From: DASUAO01 sp046484625 | GTDB lineage: Bacteria; Actinomycetota; Acidimicrobiia; IMCC26256; PALSA-555 | Reading direction: 5' to 3' | NCBI GenBank assembly: GCA_046484625.1 | Contig: JAWOIO010000127.1 | Location: 1-64,000, forward strand | Length of the DNA: 64,000 nucleotides | Shown here: positions 16,551-25,994 of the stretch, one piece after another | Numbering within the stretch: the first letter of the stretch is position 1 | Layout: each line of letters starts with the position of its first letter | Made by a program: the position numbers and the translations under genes | Notes under the pieces: generated by a model | Told to the model about the DNA's origin: nothing | The model's database searches: none | The model's input: only the letters and a program-made list of their open reading frames with translations

Positions 16551-17438
16551 GTGGTCGACGGACTCGTGGTCGTCGACAAGCCGGCGGGGTGGACGTCGCA
16601 CGATGTCGTGGCGAGGATCCGCAAGGTCTACGGCCAGCGCAAGGTCGGCCATGCCGGGACGCTCGATCCCGACGCGACCGGCGTGCTGCTCGTCGGCCTC
16701 GGGCGGGTCACGCGACTGCTCCGCTACCTCCAGGAGACCACGAAGGTCTACCGAGGCCTGGTGCGGTTCGGCGTCGCCACGAGCACGCTCGACGCAGCAG
16801 GCGACGTGCTCGAGCGTGCGCCCATGGACGTGCGACGTGACGACGTTGCGGCGGCATCACAACAGTTCCTCGGCGACATCGAACAGGTCCCTCCGATGGT
16901 GTCGGCGATCAAGATCGACGGCCGGCGACTCCACGAGATGGCCCGCCGTGGCGAAGAGGTCGAACGGCCACCGCGCGCCGTCCACATCGCCCGCCTCGAT
17001 GTCGTCGCGTTCGAAGAGGGTCCGTACCCGGCGGCCGAGGTGCTCGTCGAATGCTCCTCCGGGACCTACATCCGGACGCTCGCCGCGGATCTCGGCGTCG
17101 CCCTCGGAGGGAGCGCGCACCTCGAGACCTTGCGTCGGCTGTCGGTGGGCTCGTTCGGCCTCGATGAGGCGCACGACCTGGATGCCATCGCGGCCGACCC
17201 CGATGCGGTCGTCGTCGCGCCGATCGACGCGATGCGCGACCTCGAACGCGTCGACGTCGACGTCGAGTGCGCCCGCGCAGTGAGCCACGGCGCGACGTTC
17301 GCAGGATCGGCGTTGCCCACCACCGGCGAAGGGCCCTACGCGCTCGCGTCGCCGGCAGGGGAGCTGGTCGCGGTCTACGAGCGCCGAGGCTCCGGCGTCA
17401 AGCCGTCGGTCGTCGTCGCAACGGGGGACGCGGGATGA
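16551..17438 (+). CDS. truB: tRNA pseudouridine(55) synthase TruB
   Basis: A 295-residue protein that makes Psi55 in the T-loop of tRNAs. The catalytic Asp is in HAGTLDPDATG (about residue 40). DKPAGWTSHDVV, MVSAIKIDGRRLHE and ECSSGTYIRTLAADLG are the other TruB motifs. The C-terminal part after about 220 is the actinobacterial-type extension in place of a full PUA domain. Start GTG 16551 follows the nrnA stop by 18 bases; the stop overlaps ribF by ATGA. Confidence 0.95.
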   Translation: MVDGLVVVDKPAGWTSHDVVARIRKVYGQRKVGHAGTLDPDATGVLLVGLGRVTRLLRYLQETTKVYRGLVRFGVATSTLDAAGDVLERAPMDVRRDDVAAASQQFLGDIEQVPPMVSAIKIDGRRLHEMARRGEEVERPPRAVHIARLDVVAFEEGPYPAAEVLVECSSGTYIRTLAADLGVALGGSAHLETLRRLSVGSFGLDEAHDLDAIAADPDAVVVAPIDAMRDLERVDVDVECARAVSHGATFAGSALPTTGEGPYALASPAGELVAVYERRGSGVKPSVVVATGDAG

Positions 17439-18427
17439 GCGCGATGCGGGTGGTCACCGACCTCGTCGGGTACGAGCCGGCCGCGCGCGGCGCGGTGGTC
17501 ACCATCGGGGCGTACGACGGCGTGCACCTGGGTCACGAAGCGGTCCTTCGCCTCGTCAGCGACCTTGCAACCGCTCGCGGGCACGACTCGGTCTGCCTGA
17601 CGTTCGATCGCCATCCCGCCGAGATCGTGCGGCCGGAGTCCGCCCCCAAGCAGCTCACGACGCTGACCCAGAAGCTCGAGCTTCTCGCCGCGACCGGGTT
17701 CGTCGACACGACGTGCGTGCTCACCTTCGACGAGGCGCGCGGTCGCGAGCACGCAGAGGAGTTCGTGCAGGAGGTGCTCGTGGAGGGGTTGGGTGCCCGC
17801 CTCGTCGTCGTCGGTGCGGACTTCCACTTCGGCCACCGTCGTCACGGGAACGTCAAGCTCCTCGAGCAGATGGGCGCCGAGCTCGGCTTCGAGGTGCTGG
17901 GGCTCGGCCTCGTGCCCATCGAGGGCGATGCGACGAATCTGCCGTACTCCTCCACCCACATCCGCGATCTGCTCGGGACCGGCGATGTCGCCGGCGCCGC
18001 CCAGCTGCTCGGCAGGCCGCCGCGCCCGTACGAAGTGCGGGGGATCGTCGAGCAAGGGGACAAGCGGGGCCGGGAGCTCGGCTTCCCGACGGCCAACCTC
18101 GCCGTACCGAGCCGCGTGTGCCTGCCGGCCGACGGCATCTACGCCGGGTGGTTCGTCGCCGAGGACGACGAGGTCCGCCCCTGTGCGATCTCGCTCGGGC
18201 GTCGCCCGACGTTCTACGAGTCCGCGGAGGTGTCGTTGCTGGAGGCGTTCGTCTTCGGTGCCGACGGCGGTGACTACGACGGCGACCTCTACGGCCAGGC
18301 CGTGAAGGTCCGCTTCGTGGAGCGGATCCGCGCCGAGCAGCGCTTCGACTCGGTCGATGACCTCGTGGAGGAGATGCGCCGCGACGTGGAGCGGGCCCGC
18401 GCACTGCTGGTGACGGGCCGCCCCTGA
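17435..18427 (+). CDS. ribF: Bifunctional riboflavin kinase/FAD synthetase
   Basis: A 330-residue enzyme making FMN and then FAD. The N-terminal adenylyltransferase domain has GAYDGVHLGHEAV (HxGH-like, about 32-40), TFDRHPAEIVRP and SSTHIRDLL. The C-terminal flavokinase domain has KRGRELGFPTANL (about 210) and the SLLEAFVF strand. ATG 17435 gives the ATGA overlap with truB; longer upstream frames lie inside truB and are rejected. Confidence 0.95.
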   Translation: MSAMRVVTDLVGYEPAARGAVVTIGAYDGVHLGHEAVLRLVSDLATARGHDSVCLTFDRHPAEIVRPESAPKQLTTLTQKLELLAATGFVDTTCVLTFDEARGREHAEEFVQEVLVEGLGARLVVVGADFHFGHRRHGNVKLLEQMGAELGFEVLGLGLVPIEGDATNLPYSSTHIRDLLGTGDVAGAAQLLGRPPRPYEVRGIVEQGDKRGRELGFPTANLAVPSRVCLPADGIYAGWFVAEDDEVRPCAISLGRRPTFYESAEVSLLEAFVFGADGGDYDGDLYGQAVKVRFVERIRAEQRFDSVDDLVEEMRRDVERARALLVTGRP

Positions 18428-19879
18428 GTGGGGTCGACGCGACGAGCGACAAGCGTGGTCGCGTGCGCCGTGCTGCATGCCGTCGTCGTCGGCGCGGTCG
18501 GTGCCGTGCCGGCCGGAGCCGAGCGCTCGAGCGCCGCTCCGGCCGAGGCGGACGCTCCGGCGAGATGGGATCCGGGCCTTCGGGGCCTCGTGCGCTTCGT
18601 GGAGCGCGAGCGCAACCTGTCGTTCGACCATCCGATCGAGGTCGAGTTCCTGGACGATCCCGAGTTCGTCGCCGCGCTCGCCGTCGAGGAGACCGCCCAG
18701 GATCAGAAGCTGGACCGGCTGTACGCGGACGATCTCCACGCGCTCGGGCTCGTCGGCCCCCGCTTCGACCTCGCCGAGGCAGTGGACGAGCTCGATGCCA
18801 CGGGCGTCTACGGGTTCTACGACGACGAGCCGGAAGCGATGACCGTACGGGGTCGGGAGCTCGACGACGTCGTGGTGCGTGCCACGGTCGTGCACGAGCT
18901 CACCCACGCGCTGCAGGACCAGGCGTTCGACTTCCGCGCGCTTCGCCGAAGCGCGAAGTCGTCGGGGGCCGACTACGCGCGCACCGCACTCATCGAGGGT
19001 GATGCAACTTGGGTGGAGGAGGCCTACGTCGCGACGCTCCCGGTCCGCGACCAGGACGAGTACTACGCGCAGTTCGACCTCACGGCTGAGCCGGTCGACG
19101 GCCCGGCACTCACGCCGGCGCCCGCGATCGACCTGCTGCTGGCGACCCCGTACTCCCTCGGCTACTCGTTCGTCGAGTACCTCCAGTCCACCGGAGGCAC
19201 CCGCGCGGTGGACCAGGCGTTCCGGGATCCGCCCCCGTCCGACGAGCACATCGTCGACCCGGTCTCGTTCGTCGGGAACGAAGACCCCGATCCGCCGGCG
19301 AAGCCGAAGCTGGGGCCAGGCGAGGTACGGCGAGGCGGCGCCGACGAGATCGGAGTCGTGCTCCTCTACTTCGTGCTCGCGGCGCGCGTGGATCCGCGAG
19401 CGGCCCTCGCCGCTGCCACGGGTTGGAAGGGCGACACGTACGTGGGATTCGCGCGGGGTGACGTCCCCTGCATCCGCGCGGCGATCCGGACCGACAGCGG
19501 TGTCGAGGCCCGCGAGCTCGCGGCTGCGCTCGGCGAGTGGGCCGGCCCCGATCCCCAGGACGCGGTGTCCGTGGCTCGGCGTGGCTCGGCGGTCCATCTC
19601 GACGCGTGCGGTGTGGCTGACGCACCGCTGCCCACCGAGGAGGCGCTGCTCGAGGCAGCGGACGTGCTCTCGGCACGGTTCCTCGTCTACGAGGGGATCG
19701 AGGATGCCAGCGCCACGCTCACACCGACGGACGTGCGTTGCATCGTCGACCTCCAGATCACCGACCCGGTGGTCCGAGAGCTGCTGTTCACGCCCGAGAT
19801 CACGCCACAGGAGCAGCGGCGGCTCGATCGGCGGGGGAGCGATCTGTCCGAGCGCTGCGGCCTGGTGGCGGACGGGTGA
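18428..19879 (+). CDS. Secreted HExxH zinc metalloprotease-like protein
   Basis: A 483-residue protein of no named family that I can assign. A signal peptide is evident (TSVVACAVLHAVVVGAVGAVPAGA, in part, residues 8-32). The zinc motif HELTH (about 156-160) is followed some 30-40 residues later by an EGDATWVEE segment whose Glu could be the third ligand, as in gluzincins. Cys residues occur only in the C-terminal half (PCIRAAIR, LDACGV, VRCIVDL, ERCGL), consistent with extracellular disulfides. It begins directly at the ribF stop (GTG 18428) and so may be cotranscribed. The substrate is unknown. Confidence 0.75.
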   Translation: MGSTRRATSVVACAVLHAVVVGAVGAVPAGAERSSAAPAEADAPARWDPGLRGLVRFVERERNLSFDHPIEVEFLDDPEFVAALAVEETAQDQKLDRLYADDLHALGLVGPRFDLAEAVDELDATGVYGFYDDEPEAMTVRGRELDDVVVRATVVHELTHALQDQAFDFRALRRSAKSSGADYARTALIEGDATWVEEAYVATLPVRDQDEYYAQFDLTAEPVDGPALTPAPAIDLLLATPYSLGYSFVEYLQSTGGTRAVDQAFRDPPPSDEHIVDPVSFVGNEDPDPPAKPKLGPGEVRRGGADEIGVVLLYFVLAARVDPRAALAAATGWKGDTYVGFARGDVPCIRAAIRTDSGVEARELAAALGEWAGPDPQDAVSVARRGSAVHLDACGVADAPLPTEEALLEAADVLSARFLVYEGIEDASATLTPTDVRCIVDLQITDPVVRELLFTPEITPQEQRRLDRRGSDLSERCGLVADG

Positions 19880-20008
19880 CGGCGCTTCGACGGCACCCGG
19901 AGTGGTGAAGCCGGCGGACCCGAGGCCGGGTCGATCCCGCGCCCCTGATAGCCTTGACCGGTCCGGCCGTCCGGTCGGGCCGTCCCACCTCGGAGCCAGA
20001 GCGAACGT

Positions 20009-20266
20009 ATGCCCGACACTGCTGCCGTCATCGATGAGCATCGCCGTCACGAGACCGACACCGGTTCGCCGGAGGTCCAGATCGCGTTGCTCACCGGGCG
20101 GGTCAACCACCTGACCGAGCACCTGAAGGTCCACAAGAAGGACCATCACTCGCGACGGGGGCTGCTCATGCTCGTCGGCCAGCGTCGGCGCCTGCTCGAC
20201 TACCTCCGGCGCAACGACGTCGAACGGTATCGGGCACTCATCGCCAAGCTCGGACTCCGTCGGTAG
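20009..20266 (+). CDS. rpsO: 30S ribosomal protein S15
   Basis: An 85-residue, complete S15: RHETDTGSPEVQIALLTGRV (in part), LTEHLKVHKKDHHSRRGLL and RRLLDYLRRNDVERY. It binds helix 22 of 16S rRNA. The gene stands alone after a 129-bp gap; TAGCCT at 19950-19955 could be its -10, which would leave a leader of about 50 bases. pnp follows after 186 bp, the usual rpsO-pnp pair. That gap holds no gene. Confidence 0.96.
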   Translation: MPDTAAVIDEHRRHETDTGSPEVQIALLTGRVNHLTEHLKVHKKDHHSRRGLLMLVGQRRRLLDYLRRNDVERYRALIAKLGLRR

Positions 20267-20452
20267 GACCTACCAGGGGCCGCGCCAGGGAGGCGCGTGC
20301 CCGACGAAACAGCGCCCGGGCACGATGTCCGGTGCAACGACGAGCGCGTCGGTTGTCAGTTGCCAGCGCCCGGGCCCCGGTTGCCGAGCAACAGGTCCGG
20401 ACCCTGACCACTGGGAACCGCCGGCTCTCCGATTCGAGGAGTACCAGTTCCC

Positions 20453-22960
20453 ATGTCACCCCAGGCGTCCAACGCCATCCGTGTGTCCGGCCCCGTCAAC
20501 GACGCCGGCCTCACCCTGTCCTTCGAGACCGGTCGGCTCGCGAAGCTCGCCGCCGGCGCGGTCCTGGTCCAGATCGGCGGCACGACGCTGCTGTCGACCG
20601 TCGCCACCTCGACGCCGCGTGAGGGGATCGACTTCTTCCCCCTCACCGTCGATGTCGAAGAGCGGATGTACGCGGCCGGGAAGATCCCCGGCTCGTTCTT
20701 CCGCCGTGAAGGTCGTCCGGGCGAGGCCGCGATCCTGACCTGTCGCCTCACCGACCGACCGTTGCGCCCGTCGTTCCCGAGCGACTTCCGCAACGAGGTT
20801 CAGGTCATCGCCACGATTCTCGGCGCCGACCTCGAGAACCCGCACGACATCGCATCGATCAACGGCGCGTCCGCCGCGCTGATGGTCTCGGGCATCCCGT
20901 TCAGCGGGCCGATCGGCGCCGTGCGAATCGCCCACGTCGACGGCGAGTGGATCGCGCACCCCACCTACGAGCAGGGCGACGGGTCCACCTTCGAGATGGT
21001 GGTCGCCGGCCGCAAGCTCCACGACGGCGACGTCGCGGTGATGATGGTCGAGGCCGGTGGCACCGAGGGTTCGTGGGACCGCTACGAGGGCGGCGCCCCC
21101 AAGGTCACCGAGGACACGATCGTCGAGGGACTCGAGTTCTCGAAGCAGTGGATCGTCGCGTCGATCGACCTGCAGCTCGAGCTCGTGAAGAAGGTCCAGG
21201 CGGCGAACGGCCCGATCGAGATGATCGACTACGAGCCCCGCGTCGACTACCAGACCGATGCCTACGACGCGGTCGTCGCCGAGGCGCTCGACCCCGCCGC
21301 CGAGGCACTGGCGATCGCGGAGAAGAACGCCCGCAACACGCGCCTCGACGAGGTCCGCGACGCCACGATCGCGACGCTCGTCGGTTCCGCCGACGCGCCG
21401 GGTCCCTTCGCCGGGCGTGAGCGTGAGCTCAAGGCGGCCTACCGCTCGCTCCAGAAGAAGATCGTGCGCGACCGCATCGTCAAGGACGGTGTGCGCATCG
21501 ACGGCCGCGGCACCAGCGACCTCCGGCCGCTCGCCGCGGAGGTGGACCTCCTCCCGACCGCCCACGGCACCGGCCTCTTCGAGCGCGGTGAGACGCAGGT
21601 CCTGAGTGTCGTCACGCTCGGCATGCCCCGCATGGAGCAGATGGTCGACTCCATCGGCGTCGACGACCGCAAGCGCTACATGCACCACTACAACTTCCCG
21701 CCCTTCTCCACCGGGGAGACCGGTCGCGTCGGCTCGCCGAAGCGTCGGGAGATCGGCCACGGTGCGCTGGCCGAGCGAGCGCTCACGCCGGTGCTCCCGA
21801 GTGCCGAGGAATGGCCGTACACGATCCGGGTCGTCTCCGATGTGCTCGCCTCGAACGGTTCGACCTCGATGGCGTCGGTCTGCGGATCGTCGCTCTCGCT
21901 GATGGACTCCGGGACGCCGATCAAGGCGCCGGTGGCCGGCATCGCGATGGGCCTCGTGCTCCACGACGGCGAGTACGTCACCCTGACCGACATCCTCGGC
22001 CAGGAAGACGCGTTCGGCGACATGGACTTCAAGGTCGCCGGAACGCGCGACGCGGTGACGGCACTCCAGCTCGACACCAAGATCGACGGCATCCCGGCCG
22101 ACGTGCTCGCCAAGGCGTTGCAGCAGGCGCGTGACGCCCGGCTGCAGATCCTCGACGTGATGCAGGAGGCGATTGCCGAGCCGCGTGACGACGTGCAGGC
22201 GAGCGCGCCGAAGATCATCAGCATCCAGATCCCGATCGACAAGATCGGCGAGGTGATCGGCCCGAAGGGCAAGGTGATCAACACGATCACCCAGGAGACC
22301 GGCGCCGACGTGTCCGTCAGCGACGACGGCGTCGTCGGGACGGTGTCGATCGGCTCGAAGGACAACAGCGCGGTGGACGAAGCCCGTCGTCGTATCGAGC
22401 TGATCCTCGACCCGCCGACGGCCGAGCTCGGCGCGAGCTACACCGGACGGGTCGTGAACATCACGAAGTTCGGTGCGTTCGTCAACGTCCTGCCCGGCCG
22501 CGACGGTCTGCTGCACATCTCGAAGATCGGTGGCGGCAAGCGCATCGACCGCGTCGAGGACGTGCTCAACCTCGGTGACGAGGTCGAGGTGCGCGTCGAC
22601 GACATCGACAACTCCGGGAAGCTGTCCCTGAGCCTGGCCAGCTCCGAGCCGCCGGCCGAGGGGTCGTCGGATCGCGGCGGTGACCGTGATCGTGGCGGCG
22701 ACCGTGACCGTGACGGCGGTGGTCGTGGTCGCGACCGTGATCGAGGCGGCGACCGTGATCGAGGCGGCGACCGTGATCGAGGTGGCGACCGTGCCCCGGC
22801 GGTGTCGGACGACTCCGGCGAGACCGTGTCGTTCGAGGACACCTGGGAGGCGACGGCCCGTGAGGAGTTCGGCGACCTCGGTCCGGCGGAGGCTCCCCGC
22901 AGTGGCGGCGGAGGTCGAGGCGGTCGCGGTGGTGGCGGGGGCGGACGTCGCCGCCGGTGA
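20453..22960 (+). CDS. pnp: Polyribonucleotide nucleotidyltransferase (PNPase)
   Basis: An 835-residue phosphorolytic 3'-5' exoribonuclease. Two RNase PH domains (about 10-230 and 340-560) flank an alpha-helical linker. A KH domain follows (about 585-650, KIGEVIGPKGKVINTI) and then S1 (about 660-730, GRVVNITKFGAFVNVLPGRDGLLH, in part). The C-terminal 100 residues are an Arg/Asp/Gly tail (DRGGDRDRGGDRD) ending in GGGRGGRGGGGGGRRRR, longer than in E. coli. AGGAG (20437-20441) lies 11 bases before ATG 20453. Next comes the M16 peptidase gene, as in mycobacteria. Confidence 0.96.
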   Translation: MSPQASNAIRVSGPVNDAGLTLSFETGRLAKLAAGAVLVQIGGTTLLSTVATSTPREGIDFFPLTVDVEERMYAAGKIPGSFFRREGRPGEAAILTCRLTDRPLRPSFPSDFRNEVQVIATILGADLENPHDIASINGASAALMVSGIPFSGPIGAVRIAHVDGEWIAHPTYEQGDGSTFEMVVAGRKLHDGDVAVMMVEAGGTEGSWDRYEGGAPKVTEDTIVEGLEFSKQWIVASIDLQLELVKKVQAANGPIEMIDYEPRVDYQTDAYDAVVAEALDPAAEALAIAEKNARNTRLDEVRDATIATLVGSADAPGPFAGRERELKAAYRSLQKKIVRDRIVKDGVRIDGRGTSDLRPLAAEVDLLPTAHGTGLFERGETQVLSVVTLGMPRMEQMVDSIGVDDRKRYMHHYNFPPFSTGETGRVGSPKRREIGHGALAERALTPVLPSAEEWPYTIRVVSDVLASNGSTSMASVCGSSLSLMDSGTPIKAPVAGIAMGLVLHDGEYVTLTDILGQEDAFGDMDFKVAGTRDAVTALQLDTKIDGIPADVLAKALQQARDARLQILDVMQEAIAEPRDDVQASAPKIISIQIPIDKIGEVIGPKGKVINTITQETGADVSVSDDGVVGTVSIGSKDNSAVDEARRRIELILDPPTAELGASYTGRVVNITKFGAFVNVLPGRDGLLHISKIGGGKRIDRVEDVLNLGDEVEVRVDDIDNSGKLSLSLASSEPPAEGSSDRGGDRDRGGDRDRDGGGRGRDRDRGGDRDRGGDRDRGGDRAPAVSDDSGETVSFEDTWEATAREEFGDLGPAEAPRSGGGGRGGRGGGGGGRRRR
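22733..22791 (+). repeat. 18-bp tandem repeat in the pnp tail
   Basis: Three near-identical units GACCGTGATCGAGGCGGC encode DRDRGG in the PNPase C-terminal tail; degenerate copies extend the array upstream to about 22675. Confidence 0.8.
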
Positions 22961-23014
22961 GGCCCCTCGTCTCCGAGGGACTGATCCTCTGCGATCACGT
23001 GGTCTGACCCCTCG

Positions 23015-24286
23015 ATGAGCGCCGCCGCAGGCATCACGCGTACACGACTCGAGTCGGGCGTGCGCGTCGTGACGGAATCCCTTCCGGCACTGCGCTCGGT
23101 CGCCGTCGGGTGCTGGGTCGGAACGGGCGCACGCGACGAGCCGGATTCGATCGCGGGTGCGAGCCACTTCCTCGAGCACCTCCTCTTCAAGGGGACCGAT
23201 CGAAGGAGCGCGGCCGAGATCGCGGAGGCCGTCGAGTCGGTCGGCGGCGACATGAACGCGTTCACGGCGCACGAGCTCACGGCGTACTACGTGCGGGTGC
23301 CGCACGACCGTCTCGGACTGGCTGTCGAGATCCTCTCCGACATCCTGTGGTCGCCGGCTTTCCGGGCGAGCGAAGTGGACTCCGAGCGGCAGGTGATCCT
23401 CGAGGAGATCCGCATGCGCGACGACGCGCCGGAGGACCTCGTGCACGATCTGTTCGCCGGAGCGCTGTTCCCTTCCCATCCCATCGGTCGGGACGTGATC
23501 GGCACGCCGGACACCATCGAAGCGATGGGACCCGACGAGATCGGGGCCTTCCACGCCGAGCACTACCACCCGAGCAACGTCGTCGTGGCCGCGGCGGGGA
23601 ACCTCGACCACGACGAGGTCGTCGCGCTCGTCGAAGCTGGTCTCGTGCGCTCCGGTGGTGCCCGGCCGGCACGCGAGACCTGGCCCGGTGAGCCGGGACC
23701 CTCGTCGCTTGCAGTCATCACGCGTGACACCGAGCAGGCCCACGCGGTCCTCGGCGTGCGGGCACTGCGCCGCGACGATCCTGATCGATATGCGCTCGGC
23801 GTGCTGGCACAAGCGCTCGGCGGCGGGATGTCCTCACGGCTCTTCCAGGAGGTGCGCGAGAAGCGCGGGCTCGCGTACTCCGTCTACGCGTATCGCAGCG
23901 CCTACGAGGAGACGGGCACCCTCGCCGTCGCTGCCGGCACGGCGCCGGAACGACTCGACGAGCTGCTCGAGGTCATCGACACCGAGCTCGGCCGCATCGT
24001 CTCGGAGGGCGGTGTCTCGGAACGGGAGCTGGTCGCGGCGAAGGGTCATCTCACCGGTTCGCTCGCGCTCTCGCTCGAGAGCTCGAGCTCGCGCATGCAC
24101 CGGATCGGTCGCAGCGAGCTCACCCTGGGCGAGATCCCGTCGCTCGACGACCTCGTTGCCGAGGTCGAAGCCGTCGGAGCCGACGACGTCACCCGGGTCG
24201 TGGAGCGACTCCTCGCACCGACCGACCGGACGCTCGCCGTGGTCGGGCCCGTCGACGAGTCACTGCTCTCGGCGCGGATGTCCTGA
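23015..24286 (+). CDS. M16 family zinc peptidase (processing-peptidase-like)
   Basis: A 423-residue pitrilysin-family protein. The inverted zinc motif HxxEH is in SHFLEHLLFKGT (about 50), and the distal Glu is in ESVGGDMNAFTAHE (in part, about 75). The glycine-rich helper loop GGGMSSRLFQEVREKRGLAYSVY (in part) lies near 270-290. It has one active and one inactive M16 half, like mycobacterial PepR and mitochondrial processing peptidase beta. It lies between pnp and dapB in the same order as in Mycobacterium. The substrate is unknown. Confidence 0.88.
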   Translation: MSAAAGITRTRLESGVRVVTESLPALRSVAVGCWVGTGARDEPDSIAGASHFLEHLLFKGTDRRSAAEIAEAVESVGGDMNAFTAHELTAYYVRVPHDRLGLAVEILSDILWSPAFRASEVDSERQVILEEIRMRDDAPEDLVHDLFAGALFPSHPIGRDVIGTPDTIEAMGPDEIGAFHAEHYHPSNVVVAAAGNLDHDEVVALVEAGLVRSGGARPARETWPGEPGPSSLAVITRDTEQAHAVLGVRALRRDDPDRYALGVLAQALGGGMSSRLFQEVREKRGLAYSVYAYRSAYEETGTLAVAAGTAPERLDELLEVIDTELGRIVSEGGVSERELVAAKGHLTGSLALSLESSSSRMHRIGRSELTLGEIPSLDDLVAEVEAVGADDVTRVVERLLAPTDRTLAVVGPVDESLLSARMS

Positions 24287-24307
24287 GCGGTCGCGTCGGC
24301 ACCCCGG

Positions 24308-24313
24308 TACCCT
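24308..24313 (+). promoter_or_regulatory. -10 element TACCCT, leaderless start of dapB
   Basis: TACCCT, seven bases, ATG 24321. There is no Shine-Dalgarno in the 34-bp gap after the peptidase gene. Confidence 0.55.
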
Positions 24314-24320
24314 GCGGCCG

Positions 24321-25124
24321 ATGGGAACGAACCGGATCAAGGTCGGGGTGTTCGGCGCCGGCGGTCGCATGGGGGCGACCGTCTGTGCTGCCGTTGCCGC
24401 GGCCCCCGACCTCGACCTGGTCGCGGCGGTCGACCCGTACCACGCGGGGATCGACCTCCAGCAGCTCGGCGTGCCCGACACCGGCCTTCGGGTCGCGCGC
24501 AGCGCCGACGAGCTGACCGATGCCGGTGCCGAGGTGGCAGTCGACTTCACGGTCCTCGACGCCGCGCGTGAGAACCTGCGATGGTGCGCCGAGCACGGCG
24601 TGCACGCGGTCGTGGGGACGACGGGCTTCTCCGGCGAGGACCTGGAGGACCTGCGGACCCGTTTCGCGGCTGCGAACACGAACGCGGTGATCGCCCCGAA
24701 CTTCGCGATCGGTGCGGTGCTGATGATGCGCTTCGCCGAGATCGCCGCCCCGTACTTCGAGACCGCAGAGGTCATCGAGCTCCATCACGACGAGAAGATC
24801 GACGCCCCTTCCGGCACCGCGATGCTGACTGCTCAACGGATGGCCGACCGGTCACACGAATGGGCACCCGATCCGACCGAGAAGACGGTTGCCGAGGGCG
24901 CGCGCGGCGGTTCCGGTCCGGGAGGGATCCGGATCCACTCGGTTCGACTCCGAGGGTTGGTCGCCCACCAAGAGGTCCTGCTCGGCACGACGGGGCAGTC
25001 GCTCTCGATCCGCCACGACTCCTACGACCGGACGTCGTTCATGCCGGGCGTCCTCCTGGCCGTGCGGGCCATCGCCTCACGCACCGGGCTGACGATCGGC
25101 CTTGACGACCTGCTCGAGACCTGA
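24321..25124 (+). CDS. dapB: 4-hydroxy-tetrahydrodipicolinate reductase
   Basis: A 267-residue NAD(P)H-dependent enzyme of lysine/DAP synthesis. The nucleotide site is VGVFGAGGRMG (residues 8-18). The catalytic region is ELHHDEKIDAPSGTA (about 150-164) with the family's HH and K-DAPSGTA. SVRLRGLVAHQEVLLG is the C-terminal substrate-domain motif. An earlier in-frame ATG would run far into the peptidase gene, so ATG 24321 is used, backed by its -10. dapF, a dapC-type gene and dapD are elsewhere in the window; dapA is not. Confidence 0.95.
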   Translation: MGTNRIKVGVFGAGGRMGATVCAAVAAAPDLDLVAAVDPYHAGIDLQQLGVPDTGLRVARSADELTDAGAEVAVDFTVLDAARENLRWCAEHGVHAVVGTTGFSGEDLEDLRTRFAAANTNAVIAPNFAIGAVLMMRFAEIAAPYFETAEVIELHHDEKIDAPSGTAMLTAQRMADRSHEWAPDPTEKTVAEGARGGSGPGGIRIHSVRLRGLVAHQEVLLGTTGQSLSIRHDSYDRTSFMPGVLLAVRAIASRTGLTIGLDDLLET

Positions 25125-25179
25125 TCGGCGCCGCTCCCGACCCTGACCGGCCTCAGGTGCGCGCGTCGGCCAGCGCGGT

Positions 25180-25185
25180 TAGCGT
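25180..25185 (+). promoter_or_regulatory. -10 element TAGCGT of the ABC transporter operon
   Basis: TAGCGT is followed by seven bases and GTG 25193; it decides the livF start against the longer GTG 25157 version. Confidence 0.55.
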
Positions 25186-25192
25186 CCGCCCG

Positions 25193-25993
25193 GTGAGCGA
25201 CCAGCCGCTGCTCGCTGTCCAGAGCCTCGAAGTTCGCTACGGCGCCACGGTGCGGGTGCGAGGTGTCAGCTTCGACGTCGGCACCGGCGAGATCGTGGCG
25301 CTGCTCGGCGCGAACGGCGCCGGGAAGTCGAGCGTGCTTCGGGCCGTCTCGGGACTGATCCACGTGCACAACGGCCGCGTCGTCCGTGGCGACGTGCTGC
25401 TCGACGGCGCCTCCATCGTCGGCTTGACCGCGCCGGCGATCGTCCGCCGTGGGGTGGCGCAGGTGATGGAAGGTCGTCGGATCTTCGCGGAGCTCACCGT
25501 CGACGAGAACCTCCGTTCCGGGGCGTTCACCCGGCGCGACCGGACCGGGTCGCGCGAGACCCAGGACGAGGTCTTCGAGATGTTCCCTGTGCTGGGCGAG
25601 CGGCGTCGATCCGTAGCCGGGTACCTCTCGGGAGGGGAGCAGCAGATGCTGGCCATCGGGCGCGCACTCATGGCCGGGCCGCGGCTCCTGCTCCTGGACG
25701 AGCCGTCGCTCGGCCTCGCCCCGCTCATCCAGGAGCAGATCCGCGACACGATCGTGCAGATCGCCGAGAGCGGCAAGAGCGTCCTCCTCGTCGAGCAGAA
25801 CGCGATGATGGCGCTCTCGATCGCGCACCGGGCGGCAGTCCTCGAAGGGGGCTACGTCGTGCGCGAGGGCCTCGGTTCGGAGCTGCTCGGCGACGACGAG
25901 ATCCGTGAGGCCTACCTCGGGGTCGGCGATCGCGGGCGTCGGTCGTTCAAGGACCTCAAGAGCTACCGGCGTCGCGGCCGGTGGAGCGCGTGA
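25193..25993 (+). CDS. livF: Branched-chain-type ABC transporter ATPase LivF
   Basis: A 266-residue ABC ATPase. Walker A is GANGAGKS, the signature is YLSGGEQQMLAIGRAL, Walker B is LLLLDEPSLGLAP and the switch His is replaced by the LVEQNA motif typical of LivF. VAQVMEGRRIFAELTVDENL (in part) is also LivF-specific. It forms the cytoplasmic motor with LivG. The C-terminus carries a basic extension (SFKDLKSYRRRGRWS). livG begins 1 bp after the stop. Confidence 0.9.
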   Translation: MSDQPLLAVQSLEVRYGATVRVRGVSFDVGTGEIVALLGANGAGKSSVLRAVSGLIHVHNGRVVRGDVLLDGASIVGLTAPAIVRRGVAQVMEGRRIFAELTVDENLRSGAFTRRDRTGSRETQDEVFEMFPVLGERRRSVAGYLSGGEQQMLAIGRALMAGPRLLLLDEPSLGLAPLIQEQIRDTIVQIAESGKSVLLVEQNAMMALSIAHRAAVLEGGYVVREGLGSELLGDDEIREAYLGVGDRGRRSFKDLKSYRRRGRWSA

Positions 25994-25994
25994 C

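Noticed and set aside
17375..20149. Reverse frame of 924 codons opposite ribF and the metalloprotease
   Set aside because: Antisense of three clear genes; composition typical of a shadow.
20456..23812. Reverse frame of 1118 codons opposite pnp and the peptidase
   Set aside because: Spans two well-supported forward genes and has no recognisable domain.
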